Assembly (NCBI RefSeq): GCF_001305595.1
Contig: NZ_CP012401.1
Coordinates: 1,561,001 to 1,625,000 of the forward strand
Length of the DNA: 64,000 nucleotides
Origin: Azospirillum thiophilum
GTDB taxonomy: Bacteria; Pseudomonadota; Alphaproteobacteria; Azospirillales; Azospirillaceae
Reading direction: 5' to 3'
A program made the translations under genes and the position numbers. Shown here piece after piece: positions 1-9,969 of this stretch (position 1 is the first letter of the stretch; each line of letters opens with the position of its first letter). The notes beneath the pieces were generated by a model, which saw only the letters and a list, made by a program, of their open reading frames with translations, had not been told where the DNA came from and did no database searches.

Positions 1-557
1 CCGCGCCGGGCGGTTTCTACCATGTGGGTGTCGATGTCGGTGGCGAGGATGCGGGCATCCCAGCGGCGCAGGTCGGCCCCCATCGTCGAGACCAGCACCA
101 TCGCCATGGTGTAGGGCTCCGGTCCCGAGGAGCAGCCGGCCGACCACAGCCGCAGCCGCGGCCGCGACGCGCCGGCGTTCCGTTCCCGCAGCTGCGGCAG
201 GACGACGGAGGCCAGGAAATCGAAATGGTGCGATTCGCGGTAGAAGCTGGTCAGGTTGGTGGTCAGCGCATTGACCAGAAAGCCGATCTCGCATTCCCCC
301 CCGTCACTTTCCAGCAGGGCGCAATAGGCGTCGAAATCCGGCAGTTCCAGCTCGCGCAGGCGCCGCGCCAGCCGGGCATAGACCATCTCGACCTTGTGGG
401 GAGCGAGAGCGATGCCGGCCAGCTGATAGAGCAGGCCGGCGATCAGGTCGAAATGGTGCCGTTCGAAGCGGAACTCGCGCGCAGTGTCGAACACCGCGGC
501 CGGCGTGCGCCGGGGTGTCGCGGTTTCGGTGGAGAGGATGGTCGACCGGTCGGTCAT
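1..557 (-). CDS. cheR: CheR chemotaxis protein methyltransferase (N-terminal part, cut by window edge)
   Basis: S-adenosylmethionine-dependent methyltransferase that adds methyl groups to glutamates of chemoreceptors. About 185 codons are present; the frame runs off the left edge. The translation shows a helical N-terminal CheR domain, then NLTSFYRE followed by RLWSAGCSSGPEPYTMAM, the SAM-binding motif, and ARILATDID. GCSSGPEPYT is a slight variant of the usual GCSTGEEPYS. The start is the ATG at 557, 19 bases after the upstream MCP gene stops; a nearer in-frame ATG is followed at once by a stop. It is the last visible gene of the STAS-cheY-cheA-cheW-mcp-cheR operon; cheB or cheD probably lie further left, which cannot be seen. 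Confidence 0.93.
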   Translation of the reverse strand, partial: MTDRSTILSTETATPRRTPAAVFDTAREFRFERHHFDLIAGLLYQLAGIALAPHKVEMVYARLARRLRELELPDFDAYCALLESDGGECEIGFLVNALTTNLTSFYRESHHFDFLASVVLPQLRERNAGASRPRLRLWSAGCSSGPEPYTMAMVLVSTMGADLRRWDARILATDIDTHMVETARR

Positions 558-576
558 CGTGCTGCCGCCGCCATGA

Positions 577-3213
577 TCAGGCGGGCTCCCGCTGCCACCG
601 GGGGGCGTCGCCGACGAAGGCGGCGTGCGCCTGGGCGCCGCGGTCCAGGGTGAAGAAGGTCATCTGCTGGCGCAGCTGGTCGGCCTGATCCTCCAGCGAG
701 CGGGCGGCGGCTGTGCTTTCCTCCACCAGCGCCGCGTTCTTCTGGGTCATCTCGTCCATCTGCGCGATGGCGATGTTGACCTCGTCGAGCCCGGAGGCTT
801 GTTCGGAGGTCGCCCGCGCGATCTCCGACACCAGGTTGGCGACGCGGCCGATGCCCGACACGATCTCCGTCAGCGCGCTGCCGGCGGACCGGACGAGGCC
901 GACGCCCTCGCGCACCTGCCCGCCGCTGTCGAGGATCAGCGCCTTGATCTCCTTCGATGCCTGGGCGGAGCGCTGGGCGAGTTGCCGCACCTCCTGCGCC
1001 ACCACGGCGAAGCCGCGGCCGGCGTCGCCGGCGCGTGCCGCTTCGACCGCCGCGTTCAGCGCCAGCAGGTTGGTCTGGAAGGCGATCTCGTCGATGACGC
1101 CGATGATGTCGGAAATCTTCTGCGACGACTGTTCGATCCGGCGCATCGCCTCGACGGCATTGGTCGCCACCTCGCCGCCGCGGGCGGCGGCGGTCCGCGC
1201 CTCGGTGGCAAAGCCGTTGACCTGCTGGGCATTGTCGGCGTTGGACCGCACGGTGGCGGCGAGCTGTTCCATGCTGGCCGCGGTCTCCTCCAGCGAGGAG
1301 GCCTGCTGCTCCGTCCGCTCCGACAGATCCATGCTGCCCGCGGCCACCTCGCGGCTGGCGACGGCGATGGAGCCGGTGGCGTGGTCGATGCGCCGGACGA
1401 TTTCCGACAGGCTCTCCACCGTGCGGTTGAAATCGTCCTTCAGCCGCTGGAACACCCCTTCGTAGTCCTTGTCGATGCGGCGCGTCAGGTCGCCCCGCGA
1501 CAGCGCCTCCAGCATCGTCGCCAGTTCCTCGGTGACGCCGGCGATATTCGCGGACAGCCGGTTGATGCCCTCGCTGACCAGCCGGAAGAAGCCGGTCTTG
1601 CCGTCGAGCGCGATGCGGCGGCTGAAGTCGCCGCGCACGGCGTTCTCCACCATCGCGCCGATCTCGGCCTCGATCGCCAGCTCCTCGGTCATGTCGCGCC
1701 ATTCGATGACGGTGCCGAGCTTCTCGCCATGACGGCTGACCACCGGGTTGGCGATGACCTGGAAGCTGCGGCCGCCGGCCCTGGCCCAGCCGCGGTGGGT
1801 CTGGGTCAGGTCGGTCAGCAGGCGGCGCTGGTGGCCGGGGTCGCGGTGGAAGACGTCGAAGTTCCGGCCGACGAGGGTGCGCGAATCGAAATCGGGCAGG
1901 GCGGTGCGCAGGTCGGCCTCGGCGTGGCGGAACATCGTCATGATCGAGTCGTTGGCGTAGAGGATGCGGCCGTCGGTGTCGGCCATCATGATGTTGGCCG
2001 ACACCCGCTCCAGCGCGATGCGCGAGCGCACCGCCTCCACCGCCTCGTCCTTGAAGGCGGCGACGGCGCGGGCCATGTCCCCCAGCTCGTCCCGCTGTCC
2101 GGTGTGCGGAACCGCGACCGACAGCTTGCCGGCGGTCAGATCGGCCATCACCCGGCGGATGCCGCTGACCGGCCCGATGATCGAGGCGGCGATGCGGTTG
2201 GCGGCGACGACGCCGATCACCAGCGACAACAGTCCCAGCCCCAGGGTCAGGCGGATGGCGAAGCCCGCCTCCTGTCCGGCCTCGGCCTCGGTCGCCCTGG
2301 CGCCTTCGGCGATGGAGCCGACGATGGCGTCGATGGCGTGGTTGATCGCGGTCGCGGCGGCGGCGAGGTCGTCGGTGCGCCGGCCCACTTCGTCATTGAC
2401 GGCGACCACCTCGCGGAAGGCGGTGCGGTAGTCCCGGGCGCGGGCGTCGATCTCGCGCAGCCCCGCTGCGATCTCCGCGGCCTTCTCCGCCGACTGGCCG
2501 CCGTCGCCGCGCAGGCTGGCCAGCAGCCGGACGATGCCGTCGGCCATCGCCTTGCCCGCCGCCTCGACCTGGGCGGCGGCTGCGGCATCGCGCAGCCCGA
2601 TGGCCCGGTTGGCGGCGAAACGGGTCATCAGCCAGCGGTTCTCGATCTCCTGTATGCCGAAGGCGATGTCCCTGTTTCCGGAAGCGTCGCCGGATGCGGT
2701 TGCCGCGGCCACGGCATCCTGCAGCCGTTTGGTCAGCTCGGCGCCCAGCGGGTCCATGCGGTCGTGCAGCGTGCGGTCGGCGCGCTCGCGCATCGCGCGC
2801 ACCACATCGAACCGCTCATGGTAGGTGCCGTGCAGCGTGGCCAGCCCGGCGAAGGCCGCGGCCTGGGGCGAGCCCTTCAATCTGGCCTGCCGGTCGGCCA
2901 TCGCCGTATCGAACCCGCCGCGCAATGCGCGCAGACGCTCCAGCGCCTCCGGCGTGCCGAGGTTGATGTATTCGCGGGTCTGCAGCCGTTCGGCGGCGAG
3001 TCGGTTTTCCAAATCCTTGGCGAAGACGGCGAGGTCGCCGGACGAGATGACGCCGTCGATGCGGCGGTTCAGCCCGTCCAGTCCGAACATGCCGATGCCG
3101 GACTGGGCAGCGATCAGCAGCAGCAGTAGCCCGAAGCCCAGCCATAACCGCTTGGCGATGCGCATGTCGCTTAGGAATGTTCCGGTTTTGGTGATCGTCC
3201 CGTCGGTGGCCAT
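577..3213 (-). CDS. Large methyl-accepting chemotaxis protein with PAS and repeated HAMP segments
   Basis: Transmembrane chemoreceptor, 878 residues, longer than the usual 550-650. A short cytoplasmic tail precedes a first membrane helix near residues 23-43. A roughly 270-residue helical periplasmic region, possibly a four-helix or HBM-type sensor, ends at a second helix near 317-340. HAMP follows, then a PAS segment ([17 protein letters not shown]), further HAMP-like stretches with the GDL/GDF pattern (VRGDFSRRI and [10 protein letters not shown]), and the signalling hairpin ([20 protein letters not shown]). It sits between cheW and cheR in the operon, so it is probably the cognate receptor of this pathway. 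The C-terminus ends WQREPA and lacks an obvious CheR-docking NWETF-like pentapeptide. The 215-base gap after cheW contains a CCGGGCC/GGCCCGG inverted repeat that may attenuate transcription. Confidence 0.95.
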   Translation of the reverse strand: MATDGTITKTGTFLSDMRIAKRLWLGFGLLLLLIAAQSGIGMFGLDGLNRRIDGVISSGDLAVFAKDLENRLAAERLQTREYINLGTPEALERLRALRGGFDTAMADRQARLKGSPQAAAFAGLATLHGTYHERFDVVRAMRERADRTLHDRMDPLGAELTKRLQDAVAAATASGDASGNRDIAFGIQEIENRWLMTRFAANRAIGLRDAAAAAQVEAAGKAMADGIVRLLASLRGDGGQSAEKAAEIAAGLREIDARARDYRTAFREVVAVNDEVGRRTDDLAAAATAINHAIDAIVGSIAEGARATEAEAGQEAGFAIRLTLGLGLLSLVIGVVAANRIAASIIGPVSGIRRVMADLTAGKLSVAVPHTGQRDELGDMARAVAAFKDEAVEAVRSRIALERVSANIMMADTDGRILYANDSIMTMFRHAEADLRTALPDFDSRTLVGRNFDVFHRDPGHQRRLLTDLTQTHRGWARAGGRSFQVIANPVVSRHGEKLGTVIEWRDMTEELAIEAEIGAMVENAVRGDFSRRIALDGKTGFFRLVSEGINRLSANIAGVTEELATMLEALSRGDLTRRIDKDYEGVFQRLKDDFNRTVESLSEIVRRIDHATGSIAVASREVAAGSMDLSERTEQQASSLEETAASMEQLAATVRSNADNAQQVNGFATEARTAAARGGEVATNAVEAMRRIEQSSQKISDIIGVIDEIAFQTNLLALNAAVEAARAGDAGRGFAVVAQEVRQLAQRSAQASKEIKALILDSGGQVREGVGLVRSAGSALTEIVSGIGRVANLVSEIARATSEQASGLDEVNIAIAQMDEMTQKNAALVEESTAAARSLEDQADQLRQQMTFFTLDRGAQAHAAFVGDAPRWQREPA

Positions 3214-3428
3214 TTTTGACGCTTCCCCTTGCAGTGGCTTCTTGTTCTGGCTGGCGCAGGGCCCCGGCGGGAACCGTCGGACCGGTTCGAGGCAGGGTCG
3301 GGTTCAAGGCAGGTCTCCGGCTTCCGCCCACGAATGGGCGGATCGGCAGAGCCCGCGAAATCATCGGGTCGGCAGGTTCCTCCGGGCCGGACCATGGCAT
3401 GGCCCGGTCCGGAGATGCCTGCTTCGGG

Positions 3429-3974
3429 TCAGACCGTTTCCCGCACCGCAGTGAGCGGGGCGGCGTCCTGCTCGGCATGTTCGCCCACGAACAGCTTCCC
3501 GACATTGAGCAGGGTCACCATCCGGTTGTCCGCGGTGTAGAGACCGCTCAGATACTCGGCGTCGATCAGGCCGCTGTCGACGTCGGGCGGCGGCTTGATC
3601 TCGTCGTGGCCGATGGCGAGGATGTCGGAAATCGCGTCGACCAGGATGCCGCGCGTGCGTTCCCCCACCTGCATCACCACCACGACATGCCGCTTCGTCA
3701 CTTCGGTCGGGCCACCGCCGAAGCGGGCGCGCAGGTCGAAGATCGGGATGATGATGCCGCGCAGGTTGATCACGCCGCGGACATAGTCGGGAAGGTTAGG
3801 CAACCGGCTTTCCGGCGTCCAGCCGCGGATTTCCCTAACTGCGAGAATGTTGACGCCGTATTCCTCGCTGCCGACGGTGAAGGTGACGTACTGCTCCTCC
3901 GTCCCGTTCGCGCCGCCGGCAGGCTGGAGATCGGTGCGGGAGCTGACGGGGGCGATCGCGGTGGAACTGCTCAT
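3429..3974 (-). CDS. cheW: CheW chemotaxis coupling protein
   Basis: Adaptor that links the CheA kinase to chemoreceptors in the membrane array. The 181-residue product is a single CheW domain after a roughly 28-residue linker. Visible motifs are YVTFTVGSEEYGVNI, VREIRGW, LPNYVRGVINLRG-like text (LPDYVRGVINLRG), IPIFDLRARFG and GILVDAISDIL, all typical. The gene starts 9 bases after cheA stops, so the two are co-transcribed and probably translationally linked. The mcp gene follows. The N-terminal Ser/Thr-rich stretch is longer than in E. coli CheW but usual for alphaproteobacterial homologues. Confidence 0.96.
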   Translation of the reverse strand: MSSSTAIAPVSSRTDLQPAGGANGTEEQYVTFTVGSEEYGVNILAVREIRGWTPESRLPNLPDYVRGVINLRGIIIPIFDLRARFGGGPTEVTKRHVVVVMQVGERTRGILVDAISDILAIGHDEIKPPPDVDSGLIDAEYLSGLYTADNRMVTLLNVGKLFVGEHAEQDAAPLTAVRETV

Positions 3975-3983
3975 CGCTGGACC

Positions 3984-6284
3984 TCAAACCGTTTGGCGTT
4001 GACGCTGGTCGGACCTGTCCGCCGGGGCGGCCAGGGGAATGGCGGTGGTTGGAATGCCGGTGGCGGGGGCTGCGCCGTGGCGGCTCATCTCGCGCAGGCC
4101 TGCGACGTCAAGGATCAGGGCGACCCGGCCGTCACCCAGGATGGTCGCGGCGGCGACCCCGTCCAGCCGGCGGAAATTGGCCTCCAGGCTCTTGATCACG
4201 ACCTGCTGCTGGCCCAGCACCTCGTCCACCACCAGCCCGAGTCGGGAGCCGTCCTCCGTCTCCACCAGCACCACCAGTCCGCGGGTGGCGTCGTCGATGG
4301 CCTTGGGGATGCCGAACAGCCGGTGCAGGTGGACGAGCCGCACATATTCGCCGCGCGCCATCATGACGTCGCACTTGTTGACCAGCCCGTGCAGGTCCGC
4401 CGGCTTGGGACGCAGGCTTTCCACGATGTTGGTCAGCGGCAGGACGAAGCGCTCGTCGCCGACCGAGATCACCATGCCGTCCAGCACCGCCAGCGTGAGC
4501 GGCAGCGACAGGACGAAGCGCGAGCCCTCGCCCGGCGCCGAATAGACGCCGATGCGCCCGCCCAGGCTGGAGATGTTCCGCCGCACCACGTCCATGCCGA
4601 CGCCGCGGCCGGACAGGTTCGACACCTGATCGGCGGTGGAGAAGCCGGGCAGGAAGATCAGGTTGTCGATTTCCTCGTCCGACAGGCTGGATCCCGGCTG
4701 GACGAGCCCCTTTTCGATCGCCTTGGACAGCACCTTTGCCCGGTTGATGCCGCGCCCGTCGTCGGTCACCTCGATGACGATTCGGCCCGACCGGTGGGCG
4801 GCCGACAGATGCACGGTGCCGGCGCGCGGCTTGCCGGTCCGCTCGCGCTCCTCCGGGCCTTCCAGCCCATGGTCGATGGAGTTGCGGATCATGTGGGTCA
4901 GCGGGTCGACGAGGTTTTCCACCACCGTCTTGTCGACCTCCGTCGTCTCGCCCGAGGTGACCAGCATCACTTCCTTGCCGGTGGCGGCGGCGCATTCGCG
5001 CACCAGCCGCGGCATGCGCGAGAAGACGCTGGAGACCGGCTGGGCGCGGATGGACATCACGTTTTCGCGCAGTTCGCGGGTGTGCTGGGCGAGGCTTTCC
5101 AGCCCTTCCAGCAGTTCCTGGAACTGGCCGGGCGGCAGGTCGCGCACATGCTCCGCGATCATCGCCTGGGTGATGACCATCTCGCCGACCATGTTGACCA
5201 GCCGGTCGATCTTGTCGAGGTCGACGCGGATGGTGTGGCTGGTCGGCCCGGCATGGTCGCCGCCGTTGCCGCGCCTGGCGCCGTCGGCGGCCTTCCCAGG
5301 GCCGGCGGCGCCGGACGTGGTGGCGGCCGGCGTGGCCGGTGGCGGCGGAACGGCTTTGTCCTGCAGATCGGCGCCGGGCGCCGGGGCCGCGTTCTGAAGC
5401 GCCGGGGGACCGGCCCCGGGGGGAATTGCGGGTATGACGGCTGGAGGCGGCGCCTCGGCGCTGATGCGGATGTCGCAGTCGTCGGCGACGAACTCGAACA
5501 CGTCGTCGATCCGGGCGCGGTCCACCTCCGGGCCGGCCAGCAGGGTCACCGTCCAGGACAGATGCAGCAGTTCGGCGTCCAGGTCGCGCAGGCTCGGCAG
5601 CCGGTCCAGGTGGCAGACGATCTCCGCCTCGCCCAGCCGGCGCAGGGCGCGCAGCATGTAGGTCGGCTCGTTGCCGGACAGCAGCAGCTCCGCCTTGGGA
5701 CGGAAGACGACGGTCCAGCGGATCTTCCCGTCCGGAACGGCGTCCGCCGCCGGGGTCGCGGACGGCCCTTGGTCGTCGCGGGCGGCCTGGATGGCGGCCA
5801 GCGCGTCGCCGAAGATGCCGGCCTCGTCGTCCTCGTCGTCGGGGTGGAGCGTGGCGGCGGGCTCCGGTGCCGGCTCCGGCTGGCCGGGGACGGCCTCCGC
5901 CTTGCCCAGGAAGCGGCGAAGCGCGGCTACGGTGTCGTCTGTGGTTCCCTCCGGCGCCTCGGTTCCATCGGCGGCATGCGAGAGCATGCGGGCCAGCACG
6001 TCGTTCGCGCGGATGAGGGTGTCCACCAGCCCGGTGGTGATGGGAATCTCGGCGTTGCGCACGCCGTCCATCACCGTCTCGAACTCGTGCGCGAAGGCGA
6101 CGAGACCGGCGAAGCCGAAGGCGCCGCCGCCGCCCTTGATCGAGTGGACGGCGCGGAAGATCGCATTCACCTCGTCCATGTCGATCTCGCCGGGGGCGAG
6201 GCGCAGCAGTCCGGCCTCGGCGACGGCCAGCAGTTCGGCACTTTCGTCGAAGTAGGTCTGCTTGAAGCGGCTGAGATCGTCCAC
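3984..6284 (-). CDS. cheA: CheA chemotaxis histidine kinase
   Basis: Cytoplasmic histidine kinase that phosphorylates CheY and CheB. Domains in order: HPt (residues 1-110) with phospho-acceptor His47 in RAVHSIKGGGGAFGF; a P2-like docking region around 185-300 (KIRWTVVFRPKAELLLSGN); a Pro/Ala-rich linker; a dimerisation segment near 345-410; an HATPase domain with N box IRNSIDHGLEGPEE, VTDDGRGI and GRGVGMDVV; and a C-terminal CheW-like domain. Length 766 is normal for a five-domain CheA. It follows cheY and precedes cheW on the same strand. No residue expected for activity appears to be missing. Confidence 0.97.
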   Translation of the reverse strand: MDDLSRFKQTYFDESAELLAVAEAGLLRLAPGEIDMDEVNAIFRAVHSIKGGGGAFGFAGLVAFAHEFETVMDGVRNAEIPITTGLVDTLIRANDVLARMLSHAADGTEAPEGTTDDTVAALRRFLGKAEAVPGQPEPAPEPAATLHPDDEDDEAGIFGDALAAIQAARDDQGPSATPAADAVPDGKIRWTVVFRPKAELLLSGNEPTYMLRALRRLGEAEIVCHLDRLPSLRDLDAELLHLSWTVTLLAGPEVDRARIDDVFEFVADDCDIRISAEAPPPAVIPAIPPGAGPPALQNAAPAPGADLQDKAVPPPPATPAATTSGAAGPGKAADGARRGNGGDHAGPTSHTIRVDLDKIDRLVNMVGEMVITQAMIAEHVRDLPPGQFQELLEGLESLAQHTRELRENVMSIRAQPVSSVFSRMPRLVRECAAATGKEVMLVTSGETTEVDKTVVENLVDPLTHMIRNSIDHGLEGPEERERTGKPRAGTVHLSAAHRSGRIVIEVTDDGRGINRAKVLSKAIEKGLVQPGSSLSDEEIDNLIFLPGFSTADQVSNLSGRGVGMDVVRRNISSLGGRIGVYSAPGEGSRFVLSLPLTLAVLDGMVISVGDERFVLPLTNIVESLRPKPADLHGLVNKCDVMMARGEYVRLVHLHRLFGIPKAIDDATRGLVVLVETEDGSRLGLVVDEVLGQQQVVIKSLEANFRRLDGVAAATILGDGRVALILDVAGLREMSRHGAAPATGIPTTAIPLAAPADRSDQRQRQTV

Positions 6285-6329
6285 GGCGGTTCCTTAATCT
6301 TGCTGCCGAACGCGGCTGCCGGCTTGCGG

Positions 6330-6695
6330 TCAGCCGCAGACCTTCTGCACCACCGACACCAGCTTGTCGGGGTTGAAGGGCTTGACGATCCAGCCGGTTG
6401 CCCCGGCGGTGCGGCCCTCGGCCTTCTTCTTCTCGTCGGCTTCGGTGGTCAGCATCAGGATCGGCAGCGTCCGGTGGGCCGGGATGGCGCGCAGCCGGCG
6501 GATCAGCGTCAGCCCGTCCATATTGGGCATGTTCAGGTCGGTGATGACCAGATCGACCTTGGTGGTGGCGATGGCGTTCATCGCCTGCTGGCCATCGGCG
6601 GCCTCGACCACCTCGTAGCCGGCCCCGCGCAGGGTGAAGGACACCATGTCGCGCATGGTGCGCGAGTCGTCCACCGTCATCACTTTCTTCTTCAC
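6330..6695 (-). CDS. cheY: CheY single-domain response regulator
   Basis: Receiver-only protein that carries the CheA signal to the flagellar motor. The GTG start at 6695 is preferred: it overlaps the STAS-gene stop (GTGA), has GGAG six bases upstream, and gives a canonical 121-residue CheY beginning (M/V)KKKVMTVDDSRTMRD. An ATG at 6707 would add four residues. Key residues on this numbering are the acidic pair Asp9/Asp10, phospho-acceptor Asp53 in VITDLNMPNMDG, Thr83/84 in LMLTTE, and Lys105 in VKPF. It lies between the STAS gene and cheA, so the three are likely translated as a coupled set. Confidence 0.95.
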   Translation of the reverse strand: MKKKVMTVDDSRTMRDMVSFTLRGAGYEVVEAADGQQAMNAIATTKVDLVITDLNMPNMDGLTLIRRLRAIPAHRTLPILMLTTEADEKKKAEGRTAGATGWIVKPFNPDKLVSVVQKVCG

Positions 6696-7006
6696 GCTCG
6701 GCTCCATTGCTTCAACCAGGCGGCGAGACCCAGATCCTCGCACGCTTCGGACAGGACGTCGGACGGGCGCAGGATGGCGAAGGCGGCTCCCCGCTCCGCC
6801 GCGTCGCGCGCAGCAACCACCAGCGCCTGGATGCAGGCGGCGCTGATCCGCTCCACCGCATCGGCCTGGGCGGTGACGTCGGCGGATGCCTTGAACGCCG
6901 CCCGCAGGCTGTCGAGCAGCGGCTGCGCCATCGGCAGGTCCAGGTCGCTGGGCAGGCCCAGGCGAATGCGTCCGTCATCCTCCTCGGTCCACTTGATCAG
7001 CGACAC
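6692..7006 (-). CDS. STAS-domain protein of the chemotaxis operon
   Basis: Single STAS (anti-anti-sigma-like) domain, promoter-proximal gene of the operon. The preferred start is GTG at 7006: GGAGG sits five bases upstream and the product (104 residues, beginning (M/V)SLIKWTEED) is just one STAS domain. An in-frame ATG at 7078 would add 24 residues but has no ribosome binding site. The motif LPSDLDLPMAQPLLDSLRAA followed by DAVERISAACIQALVVAA matches the STAS strand-helix pattern. In place of a phosphorylatable Asp-Ser, the loop reads VERISAAC, keeping one Ser. Proteins like this accompany CheY and CheA in many alphaproteobacterial che operons; their precise role is not settled. Confidence 0.85.
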   Translation of the reverse strand: MSLIKWTEEDDGRIRLGLPSDLDLPMAQPLLDSLRAAFKASADVTAQADAVERISAACIQALVVAARDAAERGAAFAILRPSDVLSEACEDLGLAAWLKQWSRA

Positions 7007-7144
7007 GTCACCCTCCGTCGAAAGCCGGGCCGCTTCAGCGCATTCCGGTTGCAGCAGCGACGTTGCCAGAGCCGCCATAAGGATTCGTTAAGCGCGAGTC
7101 TGGGGCCGAAGGGCATGAGGGAAGAAGTTGGGGATAACCGCAAT

Positions 7145-7174
7145 CAAAATTGGGACAAGCAAATTTGGGACAAG
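7145..7174. repeat. Two perfect-tandem 15-bp repeats upstream of the chemotaxis operon
   Basis: CAAAATTGGGACAAG is followed immediately by CAAATTTGGGACAAG, one mismatch in 15. The pair lies about 140-170 bases upstream of the preferred STAS start, between that gene and the end of rppH. It is A/T-rich relative to its surroundings, so an operator or promoter element for the chemotaxis operon is the simplest reading. No known factor is assigned. Confidence 0.6.
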
Positions 7175-7213
7175 GAGGCGGAGTGGCGGGCAGCCGGGCG
7201 GCGCGACGGGTGA

Positions 7214-7708
7214 TCAGCCTCTCGGCGCCGCGATCAGCGGGCGGAACTCCGCCAGGACCGATTCGTAGACCGGGCGCTTGAAGGCGACGATCAGGCCGGG
7301 CAACTCGTCCGCATCGACCCATTTCCAGGCGTCGAACTCCGGATGCGCGGTGTCGAGCCGGATGTCGGCCGCGGTGCCGGTGAAACGGGCCAGCATCCAC
7401 ATCTGCTCCTGCCCGCGCCAGCGGCCCTTCCACACCCGGCCCAGCAACTCGTCGGGCAGGTCGTAGCGGTGGGGGGCGGCGGTCATGGCGATGAAGTCCG
7501 CCTTGGCGGTGCCGATCTCCTCCTCCAGTTCGCGGAAGGCGGCGGTGCGGGCGTCCTCGCCCTCGTCGATGCCGCCCTGGGGCATCTGCCAGTCGGCTTC
7601 GGATCCGCAACGCTTCGCGACGAACACCTCGCCGCGGTCGTTCAGCAGCATGATGCCGACGCAGGGACGATAGGGCAGGGCGTCGCGGTCGAGGGTCTTC
7701 TTGGACAT
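7214..7708 (-). CDS. rppH: RNA pyrophosphohydrolase RppH (Nudix family)
   Basis: Removes pyrophosphate from the 5' end of triphosphorylated RNA, the step that opens mRNA to RNase E decay. The 164-residue product starts with RPCVGIMLLN and has the Nudix box at residues 45-67 (GGIDEGEDARTAAFRELEEE). The upstream QMPQGG is characteristic of the RppH/ApaH-like branch rather than general Nudix proteins. It follows the TSUP permease gene by 46 bases on the same strand. In many alphaproteobacteria rppH follows ctpA and yibQ; here those genes are 9 kb away in opposite orientation. Confidence 0.95.
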   Translation of the reverse strand: MSKKTLDRDALPYRPCVGIMLLNDRGEVFVAKRCGSEADWQMPQGGIDEGEDARTAAFRELEEEIGTAKADFIAMTAAPHRYDLPDELLGRVWKGRWRGQEQMWMLARFTGTAADIRLDTAHPEFDAWKWVDADELPGLIVAFKRPVYESVLAEFRPLIAAPRG

Positions 7709-7754
7709 GGCAGGAGGGCTCCAGTCGGGCGTCAGGGCGCGGTTCAGCGGTGGT

Positions 7755-8498
7755 TCAGGTCTTGGTGACGAAGAAATAGACGGTCATCGCCGCGCCCACC
7801 AGGATGACGGCCTTGCGCAGCAGGGGCGGGGGGATGCGGCGGGCGACCGAGGCGCCGGCGTAGCCGCCGGCCATGGCGGCCACCAGCATGATCAGCGCCT
7901 CCGTCCAGTAGACGGCGCCGCCGGCGACGAAGGCGGCCACCGCCACCGCGTTCAGGCAACCCGACACCAGCGACTTCAGCCCGTTCATCGCATGCAGGTC
8001 GGTCAGGCCGAAGACGCCCAGCGTCGCCAGGATCAGGATGCCGATGCCGCCGCCGAAATAGCCGCCATAGACGGCGATCAGGAACTGGACGGCCAGCACC
8101 GTGCCGTGGCCGATGGTGAAATTGCGGCGGACCCAGGCCGACGCCGTCGGGCCGATGGCGAACAGCAGCGTTGCGAACAGCAGCAGCCAGGGGACGATCG
8201 CCTCGAAGGTGCGCTGCGGCGTCCACAGCAGCAGCAGCGCGCCCAGCAGCCCGCCGAGCAGGCTGATGCCGAGGAAGGAGGGCAGGTGGATTTCGCGGAT
8301 GCGGCCGAGCTCCCGCCGGTAGCCATAGGCGCTGGCCAGCGCGCCCGGCGACACCGCGACGGTGCTGGTGGCGTTGGCGTTCAGCGGCGGCACCCCGGCC
8401 AGGATCAGCGCCGGGAAGGTCAGGAAGCTGCCGCCCCCGGCGACGGCGTTCAGCACCCCGGCGAAGAAGGCGGAGACGATCAGCAGCAGCGTCAGCAT
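7755..8498 (-). CDS. TSUP (TauE/SafE) family membrane permease
   Basis: Integral membrane protein of 247 residues with about eight hydrophobic segments, of the sulfite/sulfonate exporter TauE/SafE type. The family hallmarks [16 protein letters not shown] near the N-terminus and [13 protein letters not shown] in the second half are both present. The start is ATG at 8498 with a GGTGGGGTG purine run just upstream; the frame is open 147 bases further but that part is low-complexity Pro/Arg and implausible. Substrate is unknown; family members move sulfite, sulfoacetate or other small organic anions. rppH follows downstream. Confidence 0.9.
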   Translation of the reverse strand: MLTLLLIVSAFFAGVLNAVAGGGSFLTFPALILAGVPPLNANATSTVAVSPGALASAYGYRRELGRIREIHLPSFLGISLLGGLLGALLLLWTPQRTFEAIVPWLLLFATLLFAIGPTASAWVRRNFTIGHGTVLAVQFLIAVYGGYFGGGIGILILATLGVFGLTDLHAMNGLKSLVSGCLNAVAVAAFVAGGAVYWTEALIMLVAAMAGGYAGASVARRIPPPLLRKAVILVGAAMTVYFFVTKT

Positions 8499-8694
8499 GT
8501 CACCCCACCCGATATTCCGGCCCGGCCCCTGCCGGCTCGGCTCCTGCCGGCTCGGCCCTTGGGGGGTGCGTTGCGTTTTGCACACGCCCGCCCCTCCCGC
8601 AACGCCGAAGTCCCACAACCGCGCGGCTTTCGCAACCCCGAACAATTCGTTAAGGTCGTCGTCCCTTCAACGGATAGAGTGTCTGGAGACCTCC

Positions 8695-9969
8695 ATGTCC
8701 GCCCTGCTCGACACCACCGACGCCCTGCACGACCAGATGATCGCCCTCGGCCGCGCCGCCCGCGCCGCCGCGGCCGCGCTGGCGACCGTGCCAGGACCGT
8801 CGAAGGACCGGGCATTGAGGGCGGCGGCGGCGGCCATCCGCGCCCGGGCGGCCGATATCAAGGCCGCCAACGCCGAGGATATGGCCAACGCCCGCGACCT
8901 GTCCGGTCCCATGCGCGAGCGGCTGATGCTGGACGACGCGCGCATCGAGGCGATGGCCAAGGGTCTGGAGGACATCGCCGACTTCCCCGATCCCATCGGC
9001 GGCGTGCTGGCCGACTGGACCCGGCCCAACGGCCTGCGCATCCAGCGCGTCCGCGTGCCGCTGGGCGTGGTCGGCATCATCTATGAAAGCCGGCCCAACG
9101 TGACCGCCGATGCCGGCGGCATCTGCCTGAAGTCGGGCAACGCCGCCATCCTGCGTGGCGGGTCGGAGAGCATCCGCTCGTCGCGCGCCATCGCCGACTG
9201 CCTGGTCCAGGGCCTGCGCGAGGCAGGGCTGCCGGAAGCGGCGATCCAACTGGTGCCCACCACCGACCGTGCCGCCGTCGGCCACATGCTGACGATGCGC
9301 GATTATATCGACGTCATCATCCCGCGCGGCGGCAAGTCGCTGATCCAGCGCATCGCCGACGAGAGCCGGGTGCCGGTCATCAAGCATCTGGACGGCAATT
9401 GCCATGTCTATGTCGATGCCGCCGCCGACCTGGAGGCGGCGCGCAAGGTGGTGCTGAACGCCAAGATGCGCCGCACCTCGATCTGCGGCGCGGCCGAGAC
9501 GCTGCTGGTCGACCGCGCCATCGCCGGCACGGCGCTGCCGCTGCTGGTCAAGGATCTGCTCGACGCCGGCTGCGCCGTGCGCGGCGACGAGGCGGTCCAG
9601 GCGGCCGATCCGCGCGTGACCCCGGTGGCGGCGGCGGACTGGGACACCGAATATCTCGACGCCATCATCGCCTGCGGCGTGGTGGACGGGGTGGATGCGG
9701 CAATCGACCACATCAACGCCCACAGCTCCCACCACACCGAATCGATCCTGACCGAGGATCCGGCGGTGGCGGAACGGTTCCTGGCGCGGGTGGACAGCGG
9801 CATCGTGCTGTGGAACGCCTCGACCCAGTTCGCCGACGGTGGCGAGTTCGGCATGGGGGCCGAGATCGGCATCTCCACCGACAAGTTCCACGCCCGCGGC
9901 CCGGTGGGTGCGGAGCAGCTGACCAGCTACAAGTATGTCGTGCGCGGCGATGGCCAGACGCGGCTGTAA
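8695..9969 (+). CDS. proA: Glutamate-5-semialdehyde dehydrogenase (gamma-glutamyl phosphate reductase)
   Basis: Second enzyme of proline synthesis: NADPH-dependent reduction of gamma-glutamyl phosphate. The 424-residue length matches the family. Catalytic Cys264 lies in [13 protein letters not shown]; other landmarks are [32 protein letters not shown] and IPRGGKSLI. The ATG at 8695 has GGAGAC upstream. Its pathway partner proB lies at 18.2-19.3 kb on the opposite strand instead of immediately upstream, the sign of a local inversion. nadD follows with no gap. Confidence 0.97.
   Translation: MSALLDTTDALHDQMIALGRAARAAAAALATVPGPSKDRALRAAAAAIRARAADIKAANAEDMANARDLSGPMRERLMLDDARIEAMAKGLEDIADFPDPIGGVLADWTRPNGLRIQRVRVPLGVVGIIYESRPNVTADAGGICLKSGNAAILRGGSESIRSSRAIADCLVQGLREAGLPEAAIQLVPTTDRAAVGHMLTMRDYIDVIIPRGGKSLIQRIADESRVPVIKHLDGNCHVYVDAAADLEAARKVVLNAKMRRTSICGAAETLLVDRAIAGTALPLLVKDLLDAGCAVRGDEAVQAADPRVTPVAAADWDTEYLDAIIACGVVDGVDAAIDHINAHSSHHTESILTEDPAVAERFLARVDSGIVLWNASTQFADGGEFGMGAEIGISTDKFHARGPVGAEQLTSYKYVVRGDGQTRL

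Noticed and set aside
3216..7091. Very long open frame (about 1290 codons) on the plus strand antisense to cheW, cheA and cheY
   Set aside because: It is the mirror of high-G/C codon bias in the real minus-strand genes; its protein is His/Asp/Gly/Arg-rich with no domain.
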